From: JAUILA01 sp964563925
Lineage (GTDB): Bacteria; Bacteroidota; Bacteroidia; Cytophagales; Cyclobacteriaceae
Direction of reading: 5' to 3'
Assembly (NCBI GenBank): GCA_964563925.1
Contig: CAZLZD010000017.1
Span: 14,476 to 78,475 of the forward strand
DNA length: 64,000 bases
Part shown: in pieces, positions 17,907-26,578 of the stretch
Position numbering within the stretch: the stretch's first letter is position 1
How the letters are laid out: the number at the start of each line of letters is the position of its first letter
Translations under genes and position numbers: made by a program
Notes under the pieces: model-generated
What the model saw: only the letters and a program-made list of their open reading frames with translations
Told to the model about the DNA's origin: nothing
The model's database searches: none

Positions 17907-20900
17907 GCTAATAATTTCAGTACTGGTGGCATGTCTTGGTGTCTTGCCACTATGTGTCACCGCACAGATAAGTGCCAAGCTCATGCGGGATCCGGATGTT
18001 TCGGACAGCCAGATAGCCTTCGTTTACGGGGGAGACATATGGCTGGCACCTAAATCAGGCGGGACGGCCATTCAACTCACTGATTCGCCAGGCGAAGAGT
18101 CCTTCCCGCGATTCTCGCCCGACGGTAAGGAAATTGCCTTTACCGCTAGCTACCAGGGAAACAGTGATATCTACGTAATGCCCGTTACCGGCGGCATACC
18201 GCATCGTGTTACCTACGAGTCACACTACGACAGGATGCTGGACTGGCATCCGGATGGACAACAGTTGCTGTTCGCTTCAACCCGGCATAGCGGTCCCAGG
18301 AATACCAGGCAATTTTTCGTTGTGGATAAATCGGGCGGACTGGCGGAAAGGCTTCCGGTTCCCTATGGTGACCTGGCCAGCTACAGTCCGTCAGGCGATC
18401 AGCTTGTATACGTTCAGCGAATAGCCGAGAATTATCCGTTTAAACGGTACAGGGGCGGATTAGCGACCGATGTGATCATTTTCGACCTTGTTGATAAGAC
18501 TGCTCGGCGCATCACCGAGAATGATGCCACGGACGGAAAACCGGCCTGGCATGGTGATCATATATATTTTGTATCAGACCAGGCATCTAATATGCGAAGA
18601 AACGTCTGGGTCCATGATACAGGTAGCGGGGAGAACCGGCAGCTGACCGAATTTGCAGACATGGATGTGAACTATATGACCGATGGCCCTGATGATCTCA
18701 TCTTTGAGGCAGGCGGCGATCTGTACGTGATGTCCCTGTCTGACATGGCCTTTGCACCGGTAAAGATCAACGTGGTCAGTGATCTTGCGCTGGAAATGCC
18801 CAAAACCCTTTCCACCGGGAATATGATCAACGGGTATTCTGTCTCACCTGACGGGAAACGAATTGCGTTTGAGGCCCGCGGGGATATTTATAATGTCCCG
18901 GCTGAGAATGGATACACACTTAATTACACCAACAGCAGCGGTGCATTTGACCGGGATCCTTCGTGGTCGCCGGATGGAAAACATATCGCTTACTGGAGTG
19001 ATGCCGACGGTGAGTACCAGCTCTATTTGCAGGAGACGAAAAGCGGTGGTGCGGCCAGAAAGCTTACCAGCAGGAAGGATGGATTCGGATATAATCTCTT
19101 TTGGTCCCCGGACAGCCGGAAAATTGCTTTTGTGGAACATACCGGAGATATGAAAGTGGTCGATGTGGCCTCCGGCCAGACAGTTGTGTTTGATAATACC
19201 GACTGGGACCTGGGGCATGGCGGTTATTACGGAGTCACATTCGGGTGGTCTCCCGACAGCAAATGGATCGCGTATGCCAAAGGACTGGAAAACGGAAATT
19301 CGGCGATATTCCTTTACAACCTGGGAAGTGAGGCCGGTCGTCAGGCAACAAGCGCCTTCTATAACAATTTTAATCCTGTATTCTCTCAGGATGGCAAATA
19401 CCTTTACTTTCTTACCCAACGCAACCTGCAGGCTGCCTACAGCAGCATGGGAGACGGAACATGGATATATCCCAACAGCACCCTGATTGCTGCGGTGGGA
19501 CTTACCAGTGAGGTTCCGTCCCTGGTGGCCCCGAAGAACGATGTGAGTGGGGAGGAAGAGGACAAGAAGAATGACGAGAAGAAGGAGGAAGGAGAAGCGC
19601 CGCAGGTACACATCGATCTGGATCAGTTCGAATCTAGGATGACTGTTCTGCCGCCCTCTGCCGGGAACCTTTCCCAGCTCATGCCGGCGGAAGGAAAGAT
19701 CATTTATATGAGATATCCCAACACCGGTTCGGAAACCCAGGATGCGAAACTTCAGTATTACGACATTGGTGAAAGAAAGGAAGAGACGATCCTGACTGGT
19801 GTACAGGGGGCAGATTTGAGCGAAAACGGCAATGCCATTCTGGTACGGTCATCCGGCCGGTATGGGGTTATTAAACCCGCACCGGGTCAACGCGTGGAGA
19901 AACCTGTTTCCACTGAAAATATGTCCATGACAATGTATCCCAGGCAGGAATGGACGCAAATATTTAACGATACCTGGAGAAGATACCGTGACTTTTTCTA
20001 CGATCCCGGGATGCAGCAGGTTGACTGGCAGGCTATGAAAGATCAGTATGGTCCGCTGGTGAATGATGCGCGATCCCGGATTGATGTCAGCAACATTCTC
20101 GTGGAGCTGATCTCCGAACTAAGTGCCGGCCATACCTATGCGGGTGGCGGCGATACTGAAAATGTTCCTTTTCGCATGACAGGCTACCTTGGCATAGACT
20201 GGGCAAAGGATAAGGGTCAGTACAAGATTGCCCGTATTATTGAGGCAGCCCAATGGGATAATGAGGTGCGGTCACCGTTCCATGAGCCTGGTGTACAGGT
20301 TAGCGAAGGGGATTTTATCCATTCGGTGAACGGGGTGCCGCTGGATCCCGATAAGGACCCCTATGCGGCATTTGAAGGACTCGGAAACAAGACGGTAGTC
20401 CTGCGTGTAAGCAAGGACGGAAACGAAGAATCGGTAAGGGAGGTAATTGTCCGGACACTGAATCCGGGAGAAGAATCCAGGTTAAGGCACCTGGCATGGA
20501 TTGAAGACAACCGCAGGAAAGTGGATGAGCTTTCCGGTGGCCGCCTGGCTTATTTGTATATGCCCAATACAGGGGGGCTAGGGCAGCAGGAATTAATGCG
20601 GATGTTTTACGGACAGATTGAGAAGGACGGCTTTATTATTGATGAACGTTTTAACGGAGGAGGTCAGTTGAGTGACCGGTTCATGGAAATGCTTACCCGA
20701 CCCACCCTTTTCAATTTACACTGGCGACATGGCAAAGATCACCAGTGGCCATTAAAGGCCAATGACGGACCGAAAGCGATGCTGATCAATGGGTCGGCAG
20801 GATCAGGGGGTGATGCATTCCCGTGGGCGTTTCAGGTACTGGATGCAGGGCCGATAATCGGGGAGCGTACGCTGGGAATTCTGGTGGGGCCGGCAACCGG

Positions 20901-21168
20901 TCATTCACTGGTTGACGGGGGCTTCATCACGGTCCCTGGAGCACGTTTGTACCAGAATAACGGCGAATGGTTCTGGGAGGGTTATGGCGTATCGCCTGAC
21001 TTTGAAGTTTGGGATGATCCGGAAAAGCTAGCCGCAGGGACTGACCCCCAGTTGGAAAAAGCGGTTGAGGAGGTGCTGAAATTACTTGAGGCAAACCCGA
21101 ATACACTGACGCCGGCCCCTGCCTACGAAGACAGGACGGCGGAAGGGCTTAACGGCGGTCCCCGCTAG
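17899..21168 (+). CDS. Tricorn-like S41 protease, second copy
   Basis: A 1089-aa paralogue of the gene before it, with the same order: signal peptide (LIISVLVACLGVLPLCVTA), propeller repeats (FSPDGKEIAF, WSPDSRKIAF), acidic linker, tricorn core with PDZ (GVQVSEGDFIHSVNG), nucleophile block GSAGSGGDAFP and EGYGVSPD. The Ser-His pair of copy one (NASHTY) reads SAGHTY here, so the residue before the histidine is Gly instead of Ser. In Thermoplasma tricorn both Ser745 and His746 belong to the catalytic set, so activity may differ. Translational coupling through the 8-base overlap suggests the two are made together. Confidence 0.92.
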   Translation: MNKLIISVLVACLGVLPLCVTAQISAKLMRDPDVSDSQIAFVYGGDIWLAPKSGGTAIQLTDSPGEESFPRFSPDGKEIAFTASYQGNSDIYVMPVTGGIPHRVTYESHYDRMLDWHPDGQQLLFASTRHSGPRNTRQFFVVDKSGGLAERLPVPYGDLASYSPSGDQLVYVQRIAENYPFKRYRGGLATDVIIFDLVDKTARRITENDATDGKPAWHGDHIYFVSDQASNMRRNVWVHDTGSGENRQLTEFADMDVNYMTDGPDDLIFEAGGDLYVMSLSDMAFAPVKINVVSDLALEMPKTLSTGNMINGYSVSPDGKRIAFEARGDIYNVPAENGYTLNYTNSSGAFDRDPSWSPDGKHIAYWSDADGEYQLYLQETKSGGAARKLTSRKDGFGYNLFWSPDSRKIAFVEHTGDMKVVDVASGQTVVFDNTDWDLGHGGYYGVTFGWSPDSKWIAYAKGLENGNSAIFLYNLGSEAGRQATSAFYNNFNPVFSQDGKYLYFLTQRNLQAAYSSMGDGTWIYPNSTLIAAVGLTSEVPSLVAPKNDVSGEEEDKKNDEKKEEGEAPQVHIDLDQFESRMTVLPPSAGNLSQLMPAEGKIIYMRYPNTGSETQDAKLQYYDIGERKEETILTGVQGADLSENGNAILVRSSGRYGVIKPAPGQRVEKPVSTENMSMTMYPRQEWTQIFNDTWRRYRDFFYDPGMQQVDWQAMKDQYGPLVNDARSRIDVSNILVELISELSAGHTYAGGGDTENVPFRMTGYLGIDWAKDKGQYKIARIIEAAQWDNEVRSPFHEPGVQVSEGDFIHSVNGVPLDPDKDPYAAFEGLGNKTVVLRVSKDGNEESVREVIVRTLNPGEESRLRHLAWIEDNRRKVDELSGGRLAYLYMPNTGGLGQQELMRMFYGQIEKDGFIIDERFNGGGQLSDRFMEMLTRPTLFNLHWRHGKDHQWPLKANDGPKAMLINGSAGSGGDAFPWAFQVLDAGPIIGERTLGILVGPATGHSLVDGGFITVPGARLYQNNGEWFWEGYGVSPDFEVWDDPEKLAAGTDPQLEKAVEEVLKLLEANPNTLTPAPAYEDRTAEGLNGGPR

Positions 21169-21184
21169 CCCCGGTTTCATAGCG

Positions 21185-21226
21185 TATTCCCGGGCAGTCT
21201 CTTGAACGGTCCGGGAATAATTTATT
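21185..21226 (+). terminator. Candidate terminator after the tricorn pair
   Basis: Perfect 9-bp arms TATTCCCGG (21185-21193) and CCGGGAATA (21211-21219) with a 17-base loop, followed by ATTTATT. It lies 17 bases after the stop of the second protease gene. The loop is long for an intrinsic terminator and the T tract is mixed, so strength is uncertain. Confidence 0.5.
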
Positions 21227-21286
21227 CTGCAATTTTTTCTTGTCTCGGGGCGATTTTTGATATTTGCCACCCTTTACATTGAATCT

Positions 21287-23563
21287 ATGAACGTACTCAG
21301 CAAAATCGCACAAGAACTTTCCCTTTCCCAATCGCAGGTGACTGCTGTGGTCAACCTTCTGGATGAAGGAGGCACCATACCGTTTATCGCCCGGTACAGG
21401 AAAGAAGCAACAGGCAGCCTTGATGAAGTGGTTCTCACAAACGTCAGGGACAGGCTGGAACAACTTCGTGAGCTTGAAGCAAGAAAGGAGGCTATTCTCA
21501 AATCAATTGAGAAGCAGGAAAAACTCACACCTGAGTTGCGGGCGGAAATTGAGGCAGCTGAGACGATGACACGGCTTGAGGATATTTATCTGCCGTATAA
21601 ACCAAAAAGGAAGACCCGGGCAACCACGGCCAGGGAGAAAGGCCTGGAACCACTGGCCAAAGACCTGTTTGCTCAAAAAAGCGATCAGGCCGTGACATCT
21701 GCGGGAGAATATATAGATCCGGAAAAGGGGGTAAACAATGAGGATGAAGCACTTCAGGGTGCCCGCGATATCATTGCTGAATGGGTTAATGAAGATGCCG
21801 ATGCCCGGGATAAGGTGCGCAGGATCTTTGAGAAACAGGCTACTGTAACGTCGAAAGTGTTGAGTGGAAAAGAAACGGAAGGCCAGAAGTACCGGGATTA
21901 TTTTGAATGGTCTGAACCGCTGGCTAAAGTACCATCTCACCGCCTTCTGGCCATGAGGCGTGGCGAAAAGGAGATGATCCTTTCCCTGACTATCGAACCG
22001 GAAGAAGAGGTTGCCGTGGCACAGCTTGAGAAAATGTTTGTTAAGGGACAGGGACTGGCCTCCGAACAGGTCGCTGTTGCCGTGAAAGATGCGTATAAAC
22101 GACTGATGCAGCCAAGCCTCGAAACAGAGATGCGCATTCAGTCGAAAAACAAGGCTGATGAGGAGGCCATAGGTGTATTCGCTGACAACATCCGCCAATT
22201 ACTGCTGGCGGCACCTATGGGCCAGAAACGTGTATTGGCCCTGGATCCCGGTTTTCGTACTGGTTGCAAACTAGTAGTACTTGATGCACAGGGCAAATTA
22301 CTCCATCATACAGCTATCTATCCAAACCCTCCGCAAAAGCAGATTGCTCAGTCTGCAGCCGTGTTAAACCAGTTGGTCAGGGAGTACCAGGTCGAGGCGA
22401 TCGCCATCGGGAACGGAACTGCCAGCCGGGAGACTGAATCATTCGTACAATCCTCCGGCCTCCCCGCCGGGGTGCTTGTGGTCATGGTGAACGAAAGCGG
22501 AGCGTCCATCTATTCTGCCTCGGAAGTGGCCCGTGAAGAATTCCCCGATCAGGATGTCACGGTACGGGGTGCAGTATCTATTGGCCGGCGGCTTATGGAT
22601 CCGTTGGCTGAACTTGTCAAAATAGACCCAAAATCAATTGGCGTGGGGCAATATCAGCATGATGTCGACCAGCAGCAATTAAAGAAAGGGCTGGATGATG
22701 TAGTGATGAGTTGTGTGAATTCTGTGGGCGTGGAGTTGAATACCGCCAGTAAGGAATTATTATCCTATGTTTCAGGGTTAGGTCCGCAGCTTGCACAGAA
22801 TATCGTGAACCACCGCAATGAGAAGGGGGCCTTTCGAAACCGGGAGGCACTGAAGGATGTACCCCGTCTCGGGGAAAAATCTTTCGAGCAGGCTGCAGGA
22901 TTCCTTCGGATTAAATCATCGGGACACCCGCTGGATAACTCAGGCGTGCATCCCGAAAGCTATGAGGTAGTAGAGCGTATGGCGAATGACCTGAACTGTA
23001 CAATCGAAGAGTTGATGTCTGACAAGAAGCTGAGAGACCGCATTGACCTGAAAGCTTACATGACCGATACGGTTGGGTTACCGACGCTTGAGGATATCAT
23101 GAAGGAACTGGCACAACCAGGACGGGATCCCAGGGAAAAATTCGAAGTATTCCGTTTTGAAGATTCTGTTCACGAGATCACCGACCTCAAAGTTGGAATG
23201 AAGCTACCCGGCGTGGTGACGAACGTAACCAACTTCGGAGCTTTTGTCGATATCGGAGTCCACCAGGACGGACTGGTCCATATAAGCCAGATGTCGGATT
23301 CATTTGTGAAAAATCCGGCCGATATTCTCAGTGTGCAGCAAAAAGTGGAAGTTACCGTGACTGAAGTGGATGTGTCCAGGAAGCGAATAGCCCTGTCTAT
23401 GAAAACCGATCCCTTCGGGAAGAGCGACCAGTCCGGAAAGAAAAGATCTACCGGGAAAGCCGGTACTAAAAAGTACGGAGAGAAATCCGGCGGCAGACAG
23501 GGAGAAGGTGATTTGCAGGATAAACTTCGGGCATTACAGGGAAAATTTGGTAAATCCCGGTAA
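21287..23563 (+). CDS. tex: Tex-family S1 RNA-binding transcription accessory protein
   Basis: A 759-aa protein of the Tex/YhgF family. It contains the Tex N-terminal helical region (IPFIARYRKEATGSLDEV), the YqgF/RNase H-like core beginning LALDPGFRTGCKLVVLD, helix-hairpin-helix motifs (LGPQLAQNIVNHRNEKGAF), and a C-terminal S1 domain (GVVTNVTNFGAFVDIGVHQDGLVHISQMS). A basic glycine-rich tail follows. Tex binds RNA and is linked to transcription and stress tolerance. I chose ATG 21287 (MNVLSKIAQ), which matches the family N-terminus; the ORF has an upstream ATG at 21257. The stop codon abuts the ATG of the zinc-ribbon microprotein. Confidence 0.95.
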   Translation: MNVLSKIAQELSLSQSQVTAVVNLLDEGGTIPFIARYRKEATGSLDEVVLTNVRDRLEQLRELEARKEAILKSIEKQEKLTPELRAEIEAAETMTRLEDIYLPYKPKRKTRATTAREKGLEPLAKDLFAQKSDQAVTSAGEYIDPEKGVNNEDEALQGARDIIAEWVNEDADARDKVRRIFEKQATVTSKVLSGKETEGQKYRDYFEWSEPLAKVPSHRLLAMRRGEKEMILSLTIEPEEEVAVAQLEKMFVKGQGLASEQVAVAVKDAYKRLMQPSLETEMRIQSKNKADEEAIGVFADNIRQLLLAAPMGQKRVLALDPGFRTGCKLVVLDAQGKLLHHTAIYPNPPQKQIAQSAAVLNQLVREYQVEAIAIGNGTASRETESFVQSSGLPAGVLVVMVNESGASIYSASEVAREEFPDQDVTVRGAVSIGRRLMDPLAELVKIDPKSIGVGQYQHDVDQQQLKKGLDDVVMSCVNSVGVELNTASKELLSYVSGLGPQLAQNIVNHRNEKGAFRNREALKDVPRLGEKSFEQAAGFLRIKSSGHPLDNSGVHPESYEVVERMANDLNCTIEELMSDKKLRDRIDLKAYMTDTVGLPTLEDIMKELAQPGRDPREKFEVFRFEDSVHEITDLKVGMKLPGVVTNVTNFGAFVDIGVHQDGLVHISQMSDSFVKNPADILSVQQKVEVTVTEVDVSRKRIALSMKTDPFGKSDQSGKKRSTGKAGTKKYGEKSGGRQGEGDLQDKLRALQGKFGKSR

Positions 23564-23728
23564 ATGAGCCAAATGAAAAAAAAGGAATGCCCGTCCTGCG
23601 CCATGGAAATTGACGCGGACAAAAAAACCTGTCCAATTTGTGGTTACGAGTTTACAGGGTTTTCTCCCTGGATCAAATGGGTGGCAATCGGGTTAGTCAT
23701 TCTATTCCTGATTTACCTGATATTCTGA
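23564..23728 (+). CDS. Zinc-ribbon membrane microprotein
   Basis: A 54-aa ORF whose ATG directly follows the tex stop codon with no spacer. It has one zinc-ribbon (CPSC, ten residues, CPIC-GY) followed by a Trp-rich junction and a single hydrophobic helix (WVAIGLVILFLIYLIF) ending at the C-terminus. Four well-spaced cysteines and the perfect abutment with tex support a real gene. Small zinc-ribbon/TM proteins are common in Bacteroidota, but I know no assigned function. Whether it acts with Tex is untested. Confidence 0.75.
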   Translation: MSQMKKKECPSCAMEIDADKKTCPICGYEFTGFSPWIKWVAIGLVILFLIYLIF

Positions 23729-23735
23729 TCCAATA

Positions 23736-24188
23736 TCAGGGCGTGATCATCTTTTGCCAATCGCTGAACCGCATGTCGATCCTTCTGCGCATATCCTCAT
23801 AATTGTCCCAGCTGTCATTCACGTGGTAGATGGAGGGAAGCTTTTTAACAAGCACCTCGTTATAATCCCGGTGATATAATCCGCCGCCGTAGTAGTAATA
23901 GGAAAACATGTTCCCTTCCTTACTGAATAGTTCATATCCCAGGTACCCGTCCCATATCTCGCTCAGAATGGTACAGGTTATCTCCCGTCGTTTGAAACGG
24001 ATCATCTGGACTTCGGCCTCATCTTCAAAGTATTCGGAATATAAATCCCGTTCAATAATCCAGCCCAGGTACATGCCGATATGCACATAGGCCTGTTCGA
24101 TGGGCAGGCTGTCGGGAAAATTTCCAAGAAAGTGCGTTTTTGCACTATCGTATATGGTTTTTTGTGATTCGATTTTAGGGTCACTCAT
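23736..24188 (-). CDS. Conserved hypothetical protein, 150 aa
   Basis: A soluble-looking protein rich in Tyr, Trp and Asp/Glu, with no signal peptide or membrane segment. The segment LPIEQAYVHIGMYLGWIIERDLYSEYF looks like a conserved helical core, and SYYYYGGGLYHRDYNEVL is a striking aromatic patch. I do not recognise a named family with confidence. It is convergent with the zinc-ribbon gene (7 bases between stops) and lies 20 bases downstream of the gate-domain membrane protein gene on the same strand, so those two may be co-transcribed. Confidence 0.75.
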   Translation of the reverse strand: MSDPKIESQKTIYDSAKTHFLGNFPDSLPIEQAYVHIGMYLGWIIERDLYSEYFEDEAEVQMIRFKRREITCTILSEIWDGYLGYELFSKEGNMFSYYYYGGGLYHRDYNEVLVKKLPSIYHVNDSWDNYEDMRRRIDMRFSDWQKMITP

Positions 24189-24208
24189 AAGCTTAAAAAA
24201 ATTGTTGG

Positions 24209-25441
24209 TTAATGAAAAAACAGGTATCCAAAGAATGTTCCGGCAATGATCCCGGCCAGGTCTGCGATCAATCCGACCGTCACTGCATAACGGGTCTTAC
24301 GAATACTCACTGATCCGAAATAAACTGCAATTATATAAAAAGTCGTTTCTGTGGCTCCGCGATAGATACTTGACATCCTTCCGATAAAGGAGTCTACCCC
24401 TTCGGCATTTATGATATCGATCATCATTCCGCGTGCAGTGCCACCACTTAAAGGCTTCATGAGTGCCACGGGCAGCGCATCCACGAAATCGGTATTGAAG
24501 CCAAGCCCGCTGATGACAAAGCGAAACCCTTCAATTACATAATCAAGGGCTCCACTTACCCTGAATAAGCCGATGGCCACAAGAAAAGCCACCAGGTAGG
24601 GTATGATTCGTATGGCAATCTCAAATCCTTCCTTTGCACCGTCGATAAAGGTTTCAAAGAGATTCACTTTACGGATAAACCCAAGTACCAGGAAGGAAAT
24701 GATAATTCCGAAAATGATCAGGTTCGCGGAAACCCTGGAAATCAGGTTAACCTGTTCCTGTGGAATGGTTGTAAAATAAAAAATAAGGCCTCCAATGAGG
24801 AGGGTGAGTCCGCCCAGGTAAGCCAGGATCACAGGATCGAGCAGGTTGATTCGCTGGTACAGGGCTACTGCGATCAGGCCGATGATCGTTGAGCAAAACG
24901 TAGCCAGTAATATCGGAAGAAAAACATCGGTAGGGGAGGTCGCATTAAGCACTGACCTGTCGACCAGGATTGTCAGCGGAATGATGGAAAGCCCGGAGGT
25001 ATTAAGGACCAGGAACATAATCATGGCATTCGAGGCGGTATCTTTTTCAGTATTTACCTCCTGCATCTCCTGCATCGCTTTCAGGCCCAGCGGTGTGGCT
25101 GCATTATCCAATCCCAGGATATTGGCCGAAAAATTCATTATGATCGCTCCGTTGGCCGGGTGATCATCGGGGATGCCTGGAAAAAGGCGGGAGAAAAAGG
25201 GGCCGACCAGCCTGGACAGAAGCCTTATCATTCCGGCTTTTTCGCCAATTTTCATTAACCCCAGCCATAAGGCCATGGCACCTGTGAGGAAAATAGAAAT
25301 TTCGAATCCGAGTTTGGCGGCTTCAAAAGTCACATTGACCAGTGCGGGGAATATCTCAAAATCCTGGAAAAAGATGAGCTTGACCAGGGCGGTAAGAAAG
25401 GCGATAATAAAAAATCCAAACCAAATATAATTGAGCGCCAT
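24209..25441 (-). CDS. SpmA/SpmB-like nucleoside-recognition (gate) domain membrane protein
   Basis: A 410-aa polytopic membrane protein that looks like a fusion of the two Bacillus spore maturation proteins. The first half has the gate signature (MALWLGLMKIGEKAGMIRLLSRLVGPFFSRLFPGIP) and the SANILGLDNAATPLGLKAM block. The second half repeats the fold with DGAKEGFEIAIRIIPYLVAFLVAIG, LMKPLSGGTARGMM and GATETTFYIIAVYFGSV. Gate-domain proteins are thought to transport small molecules; no substrate is known for this group, and this organism is not expected to sporulate. Confidence 0.85.
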   Translation of the reverse strand: MALNYIWFGFFIIAFLTALVKLIFFQDFEIFPALVNVTFEAAKLGFEISIFLTGAMALWLGLMKIGEKAGMIRLLSRLVGPFFSRLFPGIPDDHPANGAIIMNFSANILGLDNAATPLGLKAMQEMQEVNTEKDTASNAMIMFLVLNTSGLSIIPLTILVDRSVLNATSPTDVFLPILLATFCSTIIGLIAVALYQRINLLDPVILAYLGGLTLLIGGLIFYFTTIPQEQVNLISRVSANLIIFGIIISFLVLGFIRKVNLFETFIDGAKEGFEIAIRIIPYLVAFLVAIGLFRVSGALDYVIEGFRFVISGLGFNTDFVDALPVALMKPLSGGTARGMMIDIINAEGVDSFIGRMSSIYRGATETTFYIIAVYFGSVSIRKTRYAVTVGLIADLAGIIAGTFFGYLFFH

Positions 25442-25526
25442 TGGAGGTTCGTAAGGGAACAGTCAAAAAATAATACCTCGGAATATGCAATAAGCCTTTT
25501 TTTGGCAATATCGGCAACCAAATGTA

Positions 25527-25546
25527 GTAAAAAGTCCGCTTTTTAC
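25527..25546. repeat. Short AT-rich hairpin downstream of rsmE
   Basis: Perfect 8-bp arms GTAAAAAG and CTTTTTAC with a four-base loop TCCG, 13 bases past the rsmE stop and upstream of the gate-protein gene on the same strand. No T run follows on the minus strand, so a terminator role is doubtful. Confidence 0.35.
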
Positions 25547-25559
25547 AGATTTAGCCATG

Positions 25560-26258
25560 TTATATGTGCAGAAGGGCGAGTGTATGGCATACGGCAATCC
25601 CTGCAGTTTCGGTACGCAATATACTGTGTCCCAGCGAGGTGGGTTCAAACCCGTGAACCGTTGCTTGAGAGATTTCTTCATCAGAGAAGTCTCCTTCCGG
25701 TCCTACAAGTACAATGTAATGCCCGTTCCTCGCGGTATCTTTCAGGTGCGGTGCGGTACCGGATGCAGGTACCCAGGCAATATGCCGCAGGGTATCGCCA
25801 GGACAGTTGGTTAAAAACTCTGTGAAGGGTTCAAGTTCATTTATACGGGTGGAATATGCCCTTCCAGATTGCTTCATGGCGGCAACGGCCTTTTTTTCAA
25901 GGCGGTCAAGTCTTAGCCTGGACCTTTCTGAATGGCTGCAATGGATAAAGGTAATTTCATGCACGCCGATTTCAACACATTTTTCCACCATCCATTCCAT
26001 CCTTTCACTGTTTTTGGTTGGTGCAATGGCGAGGTGTACATGGTATGGATCAGGCGGCACCCTGACCGTACTGTCAATGCGGTACCGGCAGCGCCTGGGA
26101 TGATCCTCCTCGATGACGGCCTCAAAGCGATGACCTTTTCCGTCAATTACCCGGATGGGGTCTCCATTTCTATGCCTCAGAACCCGGATGCAATGCTGGC
26201 TTTCCTCTTCCGGAAGAACGGAAGGATTCCGGCCGGCATCAGGATCATAGAAGACCAT
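25560..26258 (-). CDS. rsmE: 16S rRNA (uracil1498-N3)-methyltransferase
   Basis: A 232-aa SPOUT-class methyltransferase that methylates U1498 of 16S rRNA using SAM. The N-terminal PUA-like part (HCIRVLRHRNGDPIRVIDGKGH) precedes the knot domain. RsmE signatures are HLAIAPTKNSERMEWMVEKCVEIGV and the SAM-binding LVGPEGDFSDEEI with LGHSILRTETAGI. It starts 3 bases after the acyl-CoA-binding protein gene and is likely co-transcribed with it. Confidence 0.95.
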   Translation of the reverse strand: MVFYDPDAGRNPSVLPEEESQHCIRVLRHRNGDPIRVIDGKGHRFEAVIEEDHPRRCRYRIDSTVRVPPDPYHVHLAIAPTKNSERMEWMVEKCVEIGVHEITFIHCSHSERSRLRLDRLEKKAVAAMKQSGRAYSTRINELEPFTEFLTNCPGDTLRHIAWVPASGTAPHLKDTARNGHYIVLVGPEGDFSDEEISQATVHGFEPTSLGHSILRTETAGIAVCHTLALLHI

Positions 26259-26261
26259 AGG

Positions 26262-26528
26262 TCAGTTAGTGTATTTCTTGTGTAATTCGTCTACAAAATC
26301 AATGTAGCATTTCGCGGCTTGATCTTCTGACATTCCTTCGAGGGCTTTCCAGGCGTCGAACTTGGCAATGGCCTTAAAGTCAAACCCACCGGGACGTTCG
26401 CCCGAGGCATTGCCTTCCGTAGCCTGTTTGTACAGGGCATACAACTGGAGTAATTCTTCGTTTGAGGGCCTTGTGGGAAGCTGGCGTGATTTTTCAGCGG
26501 CTTCCTGTAATTTCTGATTGTCTGACAT
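26262..26528 (-). CDS. Acyl-CoA-binding protein
   Basis: An 88-aa ACBP-family protein that binds medium- and long-chain acyl-CoA esters in the cytosol. The four-helix family signature is seen in LLQLYALYKQATEGNASGERPG, then the FDAWKALEGMSEDQAAKCYIDFVDEL block. ACBPs are best known from eukaryotes but occur as free-standing proteins in Bacteroidota. The gene lies between the gltA terminator and rsmE, so it heads a small operon with rsmE. Confidence 0.93.
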   Translation of the reverse strand: MSDNQKLQEAAEKSRQLPTRPSNEELLQLYALYKQATEGNASGERPGGFDFKAIAKFDAWKALEGMSEDQAAKCYIDFVDELHKKYTN

Positions 26529-26533
26529 AGATT

Positions 26534-26560
26534 AAAAAAGGCCGATATCGCTACCGGCCT
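26534..26560 (-). terminator. Intrinsic terminator of citrate synthase gene
   Basis: Read on the minus strand, arms AGGCCG and CGGCCT enclose a ten-base loop and are followed directly by a run of six T. It lies 18 bases past the gltA stop and 5 bases before the acyl-CoA-binding protein start, separating the two transcription units. Confidence 0.8.
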
Positions 26561-26578
26561 GCTGTGTTTACGTTGAAC

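Noticed and set aside
18844..19611. Minus-strand ORF of 255 codons inside the second tricorn-like protease gene
   Set aside because: No domain or start context; antisense of repeated propeller codons.
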